From NCBI GenBank assembly GCA_035582835.1, contig JAYKAV010000944.1, positions 1-64,000 of the forward strand: a stretch of DNA of 64,000 bases, read 5' to 3'. The notes under the pieces are model-generated. The model saw nothing but the letters and a program-made list of their open reading frames with translations, did no database searches and had not been told where the DNA came from. A program made the position numbers and the translations under genes. The DNA comes from Phoebastria nigripes. Lineage: Eukaryota > Chordata > Aves > Procellariiformes > Diomedeidae. Shown one piece after another: positions 1 through 11,000 of this stretch (its first letter is position 1; every line of letters starts with the position of its first letter).

Positions 1-120
1 GGGGTTGGAGTAGCCACAGTGCCTGTCACGGGCGTTGGAGTAGCCGCAGTGCCTGTCGCAGGGGTTGGAGTAGCCGCAGTGCCTGTCGCCTGGGTTGGAG
101 CAGCTGCAGTGACTGTTGCC
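1..120. repeat. 30-bp tandem repeat, four copies, in-frame decapeptides
   Basis: Units at 1-30, 31-60, 61-90 and 91-120 share the core ggttggag-agc-gcagtg-ctgt. On the minus strand each encodes ten residues rich in Ala, Thr and Pro (e.g. ATGTAATPTP), in frame with the Gag-like reading. The array reaches the window edge and may be longer. Confidence 0.9.
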
Positions 121-377
121 TTGTCGTCAGATCCAGAGACCTTCTTTTCCCCTTGAGGGTTCTGAATAGTGTTGAACAGAGCTCAGTAGGCATGGGCCAG
201 GCCCCAGCACGTTGCAGTCATCTGTGTCTCTCTGGAATTGCCAGGGTGACAGCATACTTTTTCCATATATTCTACTAATTTTTCAGGGTTCTGCACTTGT
301 TCAGGGGTGAATTTCCAAAACACTGGGAGTGCCCACCGTCCTAGGCATTTGCCCATGCTATCCCAACACCCTGCCAC
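1..377 (-). pseudogene. ERV Gag-like reading frame, broken (partial)
   Basis: From about 377 leftwards, one frame is open except for a single TGA at 183-185 and continues to the window edge. It overlaps the last ~37 bases of the leader ORF in another frame and lacks its own ATG near the start, with a stop directly upstream of 377. The first part contains FTPEQVQNPEKLVEYMEKV, followed by a Lys/Asp-rich stretch and then an Ala/Thr/Pro-rich decapeptide repeat. Position after the leader and composition suggest Gag; no matrix, capsid or zinc-knuckle motif is visible, so this is an inference. The break points are described only; the original frame relation is unknown. Confidence 0.5.
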
Positions 378-880
378 TCATAACTATCCAGCCTCGGGGC
401 AGATCTCTGGGTGGTATTCTTAAATAGTTGCTCAACCTTAAACAAGGCCTGAAACGCATTCAGGAGACATAGCAATAGGAACATGCTGGTTTGAACATCC
501 CAAGGATATTCAAAATCCTCAAGAGCTACTGTAATCAGCCTGGAGGAGAAGGGGAAGATGAAGGAAGGTGTCTCCCCCATAGGTTGGCTCTCCGAGGAGA
601 AGAGGTAAAAAGTGTAGTTACTAATAGTTNCCGAGAGATAGCTCCAGAANTACAGCGATGACGACAAAGCTGAGTACAATCTCATGACCAATAATTTTAT
701 CATAACATAAGCCAGTGTTACACAGTATAGCAAAGCGATAACCTTAATCCATCTCCCAGAGCTGATAAACAGCACGAAAACACTGATAAGCAATATATAC
801 AGCCAGTAAGTTGTTACATAACCCAACTCCGAAAACAGATGCAACAACTCTGAGAGCAAATAAACCAACCAACCAACCAT
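341..880 (-). CDS. ERV leader ORF, hydrophobic multi-pass protein (179 aa)
   Basis: The first ATG at 880-878 has a good context (ACAATGG). The frame stays open for 179 codons to a stop at 341-343. The N-terminal ~75 residues are strongly hydrophobic, with about three predicted membrane segments separated by short polar links; the remainder is polar, with acidic and aromatic residues. It sits between the primer-binding site and the Gag-like frame, where a canonical retrovirus would begin gag. Two ambiguous bases (630, 650) fall inside it. I do not recognise a family. It could be a leader/accessory protein, or an unusual N-terminal extension of Gag broken by a frameshift. Confidence 0.5.
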   Translation of the reverse strand: MVGWLVYLLSELLHLFSELGYVTTYWLYILLISVFVLFISSGRWIKVIALLYCVTLAYVMIKLLVMRLYSALSSSLXFWSYLSXTISNYTFYLFSSESQPMGETPSFIFPFSSRLITVALEDFEYPWDVQTSMFLLLCLLNAFQALFKVEQLFKNTTQRSAPRLDSYEWQGVGIAWANA

Positions 881-974
881 TGTGACCAGCAACTACTAAA
901 CTGATATAATGAATGCTTATAACAAATTTGTTTTAACAGGTCAGGTCAGATGTGTCGTTATCTCAACCCTTCGT

Positions 975-992
975 TCCCCACATTGGGTGCCA
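975..992 (-). promoter_or_regulatory. Retroviral primer-binding site, tRNA-Lys-like
   Basis: The minus strand reads TGGCACCCAATGTGGGGA, eight bases after the LTR end. It differs from the tRNA-Lys(1,2) site at about three of 18 positions. This places the LTR as the 5' LTR and sets the orientation of the element. Confidence 0.8.
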
Positions 993-1126
993 AAAACGAC
1001 TGTTGTGGTTTAACCCCAGCCAGCAACTAAGCCCCACACAGCCGCTCACTCACTCCCCCCTGGTGGGATGGGGGAGAGACTTGGAAGAGTAAATGTGAGA
1101 AAACTCGTGGGTTGAGATAAAGACAG

Positions 1127-1132
1127 TTTAAT
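1127..1132 (-). terminator. ATTAAA polyadenylation signal of the LTR
   Basis: The minus strand reads TTTTATTAAACTGTC. The position, downstream of the TATA box and before the U5 end, fits the R-region poly(A) signal. Being sense to INTS9, it could in principle polyadenylate INTS9 pre-mRNA. Confidence 0.65.
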
Positions 1133-1156
1133 AAAACAGAAAAGGAAGGGAAAATA

Positions 1157-1191
1157 ATGATGATGATGATAATAATAATAATAATAATAAT
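1157..1191. repeat. ATG/ATA trinucleotide microsatellite in the LTR
   Basis: About four ATG units are followed by about seven ATA/AAT units on the plus strand. Variable-length TTA repeats at this site are characteristic of this LTR family as I remember it. Short ORFs read as poly-Ile or poly-Tyr here are artefacts of the repeat. Confidence 0.85.
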
Positions 1192-1287
1192 GATAGAATA
1201 TACAAAATGAGTGATGCACAATGCAATTGCTCACCACCCGCTGAGCGATACCCAAGCAGCNATCGCTACTTCCTGGACCACGCCTCC

Positions 1288-1299
1288 TATTTATATATT
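1288..1299 (-). promoter_or_regulatory. TATA box of the LTR promoter
   Basis: The minus strand reads AATATATAAATA here. It is followed downstream by the putative R region and lies about 160 bp before the ATTAAA signal, as expected for U3/R. It would drive transcription leftwards into the provirus and INTS9 intron sequence. Confidence 0.75.
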
Positions 1300-1304
1300 G
1301 AGCA

Positions 1305-1312
1305 TGACGTCA
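1305..1312. promoter_or_regulatory. CRE palindrome TGACGTCA in the LTR U3
   Basis: A perfect 8-bp CREB/ATF site lies 7 bp upstream of the TATA-like box on the minus strand. Its spacing to the TATA box suggests it is part of the LTR enhancer/promoter. Confidence 0.7.
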
Positions 1313-1537
1313 TATGGTATGGAATACCCCGTTGACCAGTTGGGCTAGCTGTCCCGGCTATGCTCCCTCCCAACTTCTTGTGCACCTGGCAGAGCATGGG
1401 AAGCTGAAAAGTCCTTGACTAGTAGACTACTTAGCAACAACTAAAAACATGAGTGTGTTACCAACATTCTTTTCACACTAAATCCAAAACACAGCACTAG
1501 GAAGAAAATTAACTCTATCCCAGCNGAAACCAGGACA

Positions 1538-1907
1538 GTATCCTTTACATTAAGACTGTATTAGACACAGCCAGGCTTATTCATACAAACAAGAAAAAGA
1601 ATAAGGGAAAAAGTTATTATGACTATATATACCTAAAAAGGAGGAAAGGAAAGTACACACCATTTGCTCTGTGCTCTAAGCTTTTAGGGATCTTCCAGCC
1701 ACTCTGTGCAGAGATTGACAGTCACGCCATATTCATTTTGGAGCAGGATGATAAAGGAGAGCTCAATGCTGTGTGCTCTCTCATGGTAAAAAGGATCTGG
1801 GTGTCGTCTTGGTTTTGCTATTGTTTAATGTAAGAGTTGTTCACAATTGACCTATTTATTTNAGGTGTGTGAAGAAACACAAGAAAAGGCAACAGAAAAT
1901 TCATTAC
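1538..1907. other. INTS9 intron 13 remainder
   Basis: Single-copy-looking intronic DNA between the ERV LTR and exon 13. I see no feature apart from one ambiguous base at 1862. Confidence 0.8.
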
Positions 1908-2032
1908 CTGGACTTCTTTGAGTAATTTAGACACCTGAATAAAATTCAGTCTTGTGTCAATGGGACAGTAAACACATTTCATCGCCAAAGGTTGATAAGG
2001 AGCCAGGGCATCCAAATAAGAGAAATCGGGTT
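1908..2032 (-). CDS. INTS9: INTS9 exon 13 (residues 424-465), last exon in the window
   Basis: The 125 nt follow acceptor tttcag and end GTC CAG|gtaatg. They complete Glu424 and encode [20 protein letters not shown] then [21 protein letters not shown]. In human the next exon begins PLHVVCPEQY; no such sequence appears in 1-1907, so the next exon is off the left edge, beyond the retroviral insertion. Confidence 0.96.
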
Positions 2033-5000
2033 CTGAAAAGAGAAATGCTGAAAACACTGAATGCCTATTAAGAACAAAGATGGCCCAATTCCTCTCTGAT
2101 TCCACATTCTAGTCTAGACAAGCTGTTGTTCAGCAATGTTAATTCTGTTATAGATTTCTCTTCCCTTCTTCCTTCCCCCACCCGTTCTTTTCAGTTAATT
2201 TGATGAAAATTATGCCCACAATTAGTCTTACCTTAATCAAGCAACAGAGCAATACTATTTCATTTGAACACATTATTGCATGATTTTTATAACAAATTTA
2301 ATCAAGACAAAAACATCATCTCTTATTTTTAATCAGATCCTGCAAAAGAAGGCAAGATGCATTTTTTGTATCATAAGGTAACCCAAATGTCAGCTTGTTT
2401 TCACTATGACAAAAATACAGCATAAAGATTGTATCTTGATAAACGTGTACCAATGTCCTCTGCTGCGGACACATTACCTCCCAGACACATTACCTCCCAA
2501 ATCCTGTTTTTCCTTACAGTGTATATATATATATATTTTTTTTTTTAATCTAAGTGCCAGGTTTAGACTGATGGAAAAACAAGGGTCCAAATTTTAATAT
2601 AATCCAANAGGACCTGTAGGGACCCCTCCTGTTGAAGGGACAGGCAATTGGGCTTTTTACAGTTATGCCAGCAGAGCGGTTCTAATTCAGGCTAGTTTGA
2701 ATTGAAGGTTGCTTGTGGTAGGCGCTATCCAGAAAGAGAGACGGGCTGTGATAACTTTATTAGTTGGTATCTTTATTAGACCTAGCAAGTCTCAACTTCC
2801 CTTTGTACTCTTATTATTGACTTTTAAAAATCAGATTAGAGGTTTGCCAGGGAAAAGTCATGCACTGAATGGGCTTTTACTCACACAGAGAGTAATACAA
2901 CATTGAGAATACTACAGAAAAATACTATTTTTTTGGTGAATGAAAAACATAGGTCTCATAGGTGACACAGTGTAGGATACATGTAGCCACTTGATTCCGG
3001 GGGCCACCAACTAATGACGTGGAAAAGCTTATGCCATCACTATCTACCTGATAATTGTGGGACAGATCGCATAAAGGGAATGCTAGAAAAAGAAAAACAG
3101 GTATTAGTTAGGTAACTACAGAACAAGAAAAAGAGAAGGGGATGCATGAAAGACTTATCTGCTAGACTATTCTGAACCACAGGGCCTCAAAGGACAACCT
3201 GCAGAGTGAAGTGCAGTTGCAAACCACCAAGCCTTGCTAGAAAACAGTATGAGGTATTTCTCTGGTGTCTGCTCAGGCTGTGTAAAAGGATGAACTTAAA
3301 GGAAACTTAAATACAGAGACTTCAGTCTAGATTTAGACAGCCATCTTCTGTGTTCTTACATCACCCTGAGGAGAGCACTGGCTGGATTTCTCATGTAGAC
3401 AGCAAGAAAAAATGTCCTTAAAAGTTTACCACAGGAAGTTCAGCACCCAGCATGGCATCCAACATTCAGTATTGGGCCTCATTCTACTGATAAAGACAAG
3501 TTAATTGCTAGCCTAAAAATCTGCTGCTGGCTAAGTACCAGTGATCATGATGTGGTTATATTTACCCTGTGAGAACAGAATATAGCATCAGCCAATGATA
3601 CATACGTTTGGAACTGTCAAAGGGATAATTTTCCCATGTTTAAAGCAATTGTCAGAATAACTGCCTGGGAAGATCAAAGTGAGAAATATTAACAAAAAAT
3701 GATAATTGTACAAGAACATCTTACTAGATGCTCAAAAAGCCATGAATCCACAAACATGAAATAAAAATTATACTGGGCAAAAAGCCATGCTAGTTAAAAG
3801 CAGATGTGTTAGTGGCAATGAAACAAAGCCTAAAAATATCAATGTAAAAAACGGGAATTAATGGCAGTTAAGTTTAATAGCAATGGACAGAAGTTTAAAA
3901 ATAAGAATACTGAGAAGGTAGCTAGTTGAAGAATGATCAGTGGTCAATTAGGGTTAAATCAGAAGACATTTTAAAACTCATTGGGGAAAACCAGAAAACT
4001 TAAGTCAGGCACAGGTCCTCTGCTAGAGATGTACAATGAAATTACAAATAGTAAGTTTAAAAAGTTATCAGAAGAGAGCTTTTCCATTCCATCTGGTGTT
4101 GTGGATGACACAGAGATTTGACTGCTTGTATCTGAGAATGCCATGACGCAGCACCTATTCAGACTAAGTATTTTTGAATCAATAGGCTAAGATAATCTAC
4201 AGGTGTGGATTTTTTGATCTAAGAATCCAAAATGGCATCCAGTCTATAGTCTCTCTGAACAACTAATAAGAATGTAAGTAGCCTTGGAAAAGTGAGAAAT
4301 TCTAATGAAGGAATTCTAACACAGGACTTTGAAGATTTAGAACATGTGAAAAACATAACTTGAGCTAGTCTCACAGTGAACTCATGTGACACACAAGAAT
4401 AGCTGTTTTGAAACTACCGAAAAAACAGAAGTCACCTGTCTGATGGAAGACAGTGCCTGTTGAGGACACATATTTTCTGACAGAATTACAGGTCTTTAGC
4501 TTTTCCCCCAAGACATCTGATTTACTACTGTGTGACAATGAGTTATAAAGTCTTCCACTGTACAGCACTAATGTGGCATGCATGAGCTGTTTTTAAGATC
4601 TCCTAGGGTGTTAGTTTTTAAAACGTTATCGGAGAGAGAGCGAGAAGCAGACTTCTTTCTACCATGTTTTCTTCTACAATTTCTTTGTGGCTTAGTGTTA
4701 TTCAATATTTTTAATCAATAATCTATTCAATACTGCTTCAGTGGTAACATTTGCAGATGACACAAGCAAGCAGAGCAGCACTACAGCTCGCTCACAGCTG
4801 GTGTCCTGTCTATTGCCTGCAGCCGCTGTGTTAGTCTATATTCTCTCATAGTTGTTTTTTACATTACAAATTGGAAAGGTGNAGACTACCTAGCTCCTGT
4901 GGACTGAACAAGCAGTGTCATCATTAACAATACTGCATGGCCTGTAGTTTAAAGGTCCTAATTACTAGAAACTAGGAGTCTTTCACAGGAAAAGCTAGAA

Positions 5001-8000
5001 CATCATCTGCTATCACATACTGCTTCAATGGACCAAATTTCTTTCATAACTACAGGAGATTTTATCTTAAAACAGGAGAAGCTAGATAATTAAATAATTA
5101 AAAAATCCTGGGCATCAATGGAGGTACTTCAGATTTCCCCTGGAGTTACTAAGAACAGAAGAATTTAATCTGCTAGGAATTTCTGTAGACATAGATGTCT
5201 TTGTTCCAACTGAGACAGTCATAAGGAAGTAGGAACATCCTGCTGAGTGGAGACAGACAGAGACAGAAACTGCAGTCCAAAAGCCACGGATAGATAAATT
5301 TAGGAAACAAACCACCACAAACGCCTGGAATCACTGTGCACTCCAAGGTCACCATAACCAAAGCAGATCTCAACTGGAGTTTCATTTGAAGTATAAACTG
5401 GGAATGAATCTCAAAGATCACGACCTAATGCATCCACAGGTTGTTACAACTGCCATTCAGATGCCTGAACAACTTGCCAGGGCCACGTTCTAATAGAAGT
5501 CTGCTCTATTTCCTCACTTCACAGAAGGATTACATTTTAATACCAAAAGGTCAATTACCTCTCCCTACAAGAAGGCACAGAGTAAGAGTTCTTGCCATTA
5601 AAGGCCAGTTTCTGACACCCTCGCTGATGGTGGGTAGCACATTCAGAACATGATTAATGCCACTGATTTCCTCTGCACAACCCAGCACAGGGTGTACACA
5701 CTCTCGTTTTAATTGAAGTCCCAACTGGAGTAGAATTTACTATTTCCAAGGTAATGCGTATCTATATTGCAATTTTACCAATTACTTTAATTAGGACATA
5801 TCTCCTGAAACTACCTCAAAGGGCAGGAGAGATGGGTACTGTAACAGCTATGACGTTAGTGCTGAACCACTTCCCACCATAAACAGTCTAGATTTAAGTG
5901 TCTTACCTGCTCAGCAGGAACCCCCTTGTATCTTTCCTCCCCTTGCAGTAGGGCTAATTACACACTTCTTTAAATCTTTCCAAATTGGTTTAACAGTATC
6001 ATGATACTGTGACACTTTTTGGTACCAATACTGTGAAAAAATCAAAGGGACTTGCCCATCACTATCCTCTAGTCTGTAGTCAAAAAAACAAAGGAGGAAA
6101 GAAATAACCCTTTACCAACCCTGTTTGCTTTAGGAGGTTATGCGCGTTCCAGCAGTCCTACTCACTAAAAAGAGGAGGAAAATAAGCTTAACAGTGGGAC
6201 TTCCATCATGCCCTTGCTGTGGGAGTAGGTTTGATCAGTTACTCCATGTTCTCCTCCCCATTTCTAATTACTTTGTCCTAGTCCAAAATCCACACCTTTT
6301 TTATCTAAGTTATATATAACACATCTCCCAATTATACCAGAGCTCATTATACATAAAATCAGCAGCAATGGCCTAAAGGATTATTTCCCTTCTCAGACCT
6401 GAAGAGTGCCCACTGCAGGGTTCTGTTTGGATGACACATTGGGTATAAAGAGGAGGCACCTGGACAGAACATCAGTTTGAGGGAAGGCCTTGAAGTATTT
6501 TTAAAGGAGATCAAACTCTGGAAGATAGCCCCTTTGCTAGATTTCACAAAAGCTTCATGTTCTCTCTTAAATAGTTTGTCTTGCTGTTAATGATTAGAAT
6601 CATAGAATAGAATCATAGAATCATCATAGAATCATAGAATCATAGAATCATTAAGGTTGGAAAAGACCTCTAAGATCATCAAGTCCAACCATCAACCCAA
6701 CACCACCATGCCCACTAAACCATGTCCCTAAGTGCCTCATCTACACATCTTTTAAATACTTGCAGGGATGGTGACTCCACCACTTCCCTGGGCAGCCTGT
6801 TCCAATGCATGGTCCCAGGATGCAGCTGTGGATCTCAGACCATAGCTCATTCTGAGGTAGATAGGGCTTGATTCATTAAATCCATTAAAAGTAGGGTCAG
6901 CACTAGAAGCAGACTGGGAGAAGTGGAGGAACTTAAAAGACCTGTTGTGCTCCTGGCAGCCTGAGTCATTGAGAAAGGAAACAGCTCGCCAGGGTATTAG
7001 CTAGAGCTGTACCTTCAGCTTCAGATACAAATGTGTCTGTCAGCCAAAAAGCATCTGAAAAAAAAGCTCAGCCAAAAGGCAGCAACGGCATAGATCACTA
7101 CTGCCAGGTCAGTATGGGGTGCACACTTCTGAAACAGCAGAGATGACAGAAACATCTTTAGAAACAGACTGTCTGGTTGCCTGAGGTTTTGATGAAAGGG
7201 CAGGAGAAAGGATGAGGAAAGGTTTGTGATACCAATGGAATATGGAGAAGAAGTGTTTCTCCTTTCTGACCAGCATCAATTAGGTCTTGCCTGGGTTTAA
7301 CTTGCAGCCAGCTGTTTTTAATCCAAAAATTAATTTCCTGTAGGCATTTTACTGCTGTGCATAACAAAGATTTTGCTTAGAAATGGCAGGAATGGACTCT
7401 GCATGGCAAAGGTTGGCTCTGCAGGGCTAAAATGAATTAAATGGCACAATAATTACATTTGTCCCTACAGTCAATCCTGGGGTCTTAATTTAGATGAGCT
7501 CCTACTGAAGTCAGAAACTTCTGCCCCAGAACAAATGAGTAAAGCCCCTAGGACGTGGCCACACTTAACCAGAGTGTACAACCTATTGTTAATTTGATAA
7601 TGATAACTGCATTTTACTTACCTGTGAATATAACAGTGTTCAAGCTAGATTTTCCCCATAACTCCATGAAATGAACCACATCCCCAAATCTAAGAGAGGG
7701 ATGTCCAGTAAAAACAACACATGGCTGCTTGAAGTCATTGCTGAAGTCTCCATGGATGCTGGGATAATGTTTCAATTTGTTTGTCTGAATGAGCTGAAAT
7801 AAAAACAAAAATCCAGACATTACAGACTTTTCATGCCTCTGTGCTCTGTAGTTCAGTGTGTTTATTTACCTGAGATTATAAAAATTCTACAGTTTATTTC
7901 TAACTCATCACAGAGTCCCTTCCTGCATATCCCCTAGATTTTCCAACAAGTTTAGTCATGACTGTCCTAAATGTTATGAAAAGGAAGTCAGAGTATGGGG

Positions 8001-11000
8001 CCAGATGCCTCCAAGTCCTTGCTTTCATTTCTTTGGTACCAGCAGTATGGTAACTGAGGGGAAACTCTGCAAACACTCCCGGCTTAGAGTTTCCTGGAGT
8101 GAGCAGAGTGCTCAGCTGCCAAATTCAAAATAAGCTACTTTTTCCTATTTGCCATGTCTACAAAGAGCTCTGGGCACTGATGTTTAACCTGGTTTTCTTG
8201 CATGACAGTCGTACCAGGCAATTTTGCCTTCAGCAGTATGTTGCTATGAGTTTCATTGGTATAATGGGTTCGTGCAAAGTCAAGTCCTCTGAAAAAACTT
8301 ATGAAAGGACAGACTGACCTGCCCTTCCTTAACTATCGCTGAAACTAGTAATAACAATGAACTAAGAGCAATAAGAAGTACTTGTCACTAGAGCTGGCAA
8401 ACAGAGTGTAATCAACTATGCATGTGGAACAGATTTCTTTACTAAGATGGGGAAGTTTATTTATCAAGGCACTTTTTGAAGAAGAATTTTGCTTTATTTC
8501 TCCTGCCACTGTTTTCTAATCTGTAAAGCAAGGTTCAACTTAAAAAGCAATTTAATAGACTAGTCTGCTAAGCACTTCCATGCAGTATTTTGCAAGCATT
8601 TTCTTGGCAGGTATATGCTTCCATCCCCAGCCTGAAAATAACGGTAAATACAGTTTTCTTAAAAACGTATGNGATTTAACACAACGAAATCACGCACTAA
8701 ACAACTAAGAACATACACGGAAATAAAGAGTGTGAAAGAGGGGAATGGTACTTCCTTTGCCAGCCAGTTTTTAAAGGAGGTGGGACTGTTCATCAAAGAT
8801 CTCTCCATACGTTGCTGTCTGCTGCCAGGCATTGCAACATTGCTCAAAATGCCAAATTCACATATGCAGTGTTCAGCAACACGTTTCTGCAGCTGTTGTG
8901 CTGTGGAACCCCAGACGATACCACTAATTAGCAAACAGCATGCTCTTCACTATGTGTCATAACATGATGTATGCATCATGCCTTTCTAGCAGAAAACCCT
9001 GCCACTCAGGACATTCCTCTTCATTGTAACATATTTGATTTTCAAAAGAGGAACTAATAAAGAACATTACAATAAGCAACTCTTCTGGTCTCTCAAAGCT
9101 GTAATTAATCTTTCCAGATTCTCTTTTATTTGTTACTTTTTACCATGGTAGATCTAACTCAAGATAGTGTGCCTACATGGAAATGAACAGAAAGCTGAGA
9201 ATTCTGATGCGTCTTTAAGCCTCTTAACAACTTATGCACAACAAAGCACTTCAGAACTTAAGGTTATTACACAGTTAGGTTCTTAATTGAATTTAGCATC
9301 ACTGAACAAAAGCATCAACCCTACTCAACTTCTAGCTGTCACCACCTAAAGATATGCTTTGGTGCTAGAACAGGCAATGTGCAAACTTACCCTCAATACC
9401 CTTTCAATAATAGAAAGTTGGCTGCACATAGGTGCCAATATTTATCTTTCTCCTCTGCTTCCTTGAGTTTGGCTTCCTTCAAGCTCCCATCAGCAAATAT
9501 TTTGCTGTGATTTTGCATTTGCCTTCCCACATGTCCTGTTTAAAACTGCTGTGCAATACGTGGGTGGCTGGAATGGAATGGGATTGGGGTTTGATGTAAG
9601 ATGGAAAATGTAGGTGGACACAGCCCGTTATTTCCATGTGGATCCTCGGATCATGGAGGAAGTAGCTAAGGGACTACACTTTCTGCAGCTTATTAGTAAT
9701 ATCAAATTCCTATTTAATCTTCAAGAGGGAAATTTGAAAAAAACATCCAATAACTGCTCTGGCAGTTAATATGCACTGAATCTTGAGAACATTTCTGCAA
9801 TTAAGACTGGTAAAGATTTCTGATTACCACATCTGGAGTGCAATATTTAGAATCTAAACTTAGCTTCAGTAATAAAAACTGCAGTTTAGCAGACAATGGG
9901 CAAAACAAATTTGATCCCATAAAATACTGGCATTTAAAAGAACGGGTAGGAAATGGCCCCACAAAGCTTTTCCCTGTTTTGTTTTGAGGGAAGCCAAAAG
10001 CCTCAAAACTGAAGTTGCAAAAGCAGTTTCAATTGGGTAAACTGGAAGAAGGGGACAATTTCTACTTCAAATATTAAATGGGATATGTGACATTCCAGGG
10101 CAAAACTTTGCCAGGGACCAGCAGATAGCTAAGTGAAAGACATTTCTACAGCTAGCATTTATGTAACACATTTCTGAAAATCACAAACTGTTCTTCCAGC
10201 ATCCTGTTTCACAGGTTCCTTAGGATTATATGTATTTGTATACAGTAGCATTCAAATCTTTGCTAAGATGTGAGAGCAGCACTCTATGTGCAAAAGCATT
10301 CTCAACAGCCTATTTCACTGCTATACGTATACAAATGTTCATTGTTTATAAACATAAAAGCTGTATTCTCTTCAAAGCATTATGGAAGCTTCAAATCCCT
10401 TCCTATTACTTTGTAGAGAGACACAGGATCTCTAATCCAGTTTTCAGGACCTTGGGTTTTGTGTGTGTCATTCTTTTTAATTAATTTTTTTTATTTCCAG
10501 CCACAAAACATCTAGCGTAACACTGGGGTGCACTGCTTCTAACTGGTGTGATAACTCAGGAGGGAAAAGGGACACATATTGAATCCTCAGCACCATGTCC
10601 TGAGGTGTGGTGATTTTTTTTTCTTCTTTTCTTTTTATCTTGGAAGATCTTTTCTGGTAAGTCTACTGAAGCTCCATACCTTAGCTCACAATCTCTGATT
10701 CTCACAGCTGGACGTAGCAGGGGTGAAAGGCTACAAAAACAAGTTTAGAGGCATTCTACTCACTCCAGTGATAAAGCAGCTGGTAGATTTTAGCATCTAG
10801 AGCAAAGTATTTTCTAATTACCCAATCAAAAATATATGGAGCTGAACTTGCAAAACAGGTCCAACAAAATTTCACAAATCATTAAGGGGACTAAATTTGT
10901 AATGATTTGTACAGGTCTTTTATATCTACAGATGAGATGGGTTGTATAAGCACAACAGTCATTACTGTGTCATGTTCAGATCTCCAACCTGTACCAAGCC

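Larger units (their letters stand above)
1..1537 (-). mobile_element. Endogenous retrovirus, 5' part (LTR, primer-binding site, leader ORF, Gag-like region)
   Basis: Read on the minus strand, the order is LTR (1537-1001), an 8-bp spacer, a primer-binding site, a hydrophobic ORF, then a Gag-like frame running off the window at position 1. The primer-binding site resembles tRNA-Lys(1,2), which points to a class II (betaretrovirus-like, ERVK) element; this is inference. The LTR type is one I know to be abundant in bird genomes. The element lies in the INTS9 intron after exon 13, in the same orientation as the gene. A target-site duplication cannot be tested because the other end is outside. The coding part is damaged: a frame change near 341-378, a stop at 183-185 and two ambiguous bases. 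Confidence 0.88.
1001..1537 (-). repeat. Retroviral LTR (537 bp, TG...CA)
   Basis: On the minus strand it begins TGTCCTGGTTTC at 1537 and ends AACCACAACA at 1001. It has a cAMP-response-like site, a TATA box and an ATTAAA signal in the expected U3-R-U5 order. A trinucleotide microsatellite lies between TATA box and poly(A) signal. The recognisable 5' terminus and internal CTCTGCCAGGTGCACAAGAAG are typical of a bird ERV LTR family I recognise but cannot name exactly. Confidence 0.9.
2033..7621 (-). other. INTS9 intron 12
   Basis: This 5.6-kb intron is AT-rich with no recognisable gene. It contains an AT/T low-complexity patch (about 2521-2546), an 18-bp perfect palindrome at 5993-6010 and the CR1 fragment at 6595-6812. 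Short ORFs here have no recognisable content. Confidence 0.85.

Noticed and set aside
1027..1255. Short minus-strand ORFs with poly-Ile or poly-Tyr
   Set aside because: They read through the trinucleotide microsatellite of the LTR and are not coding.
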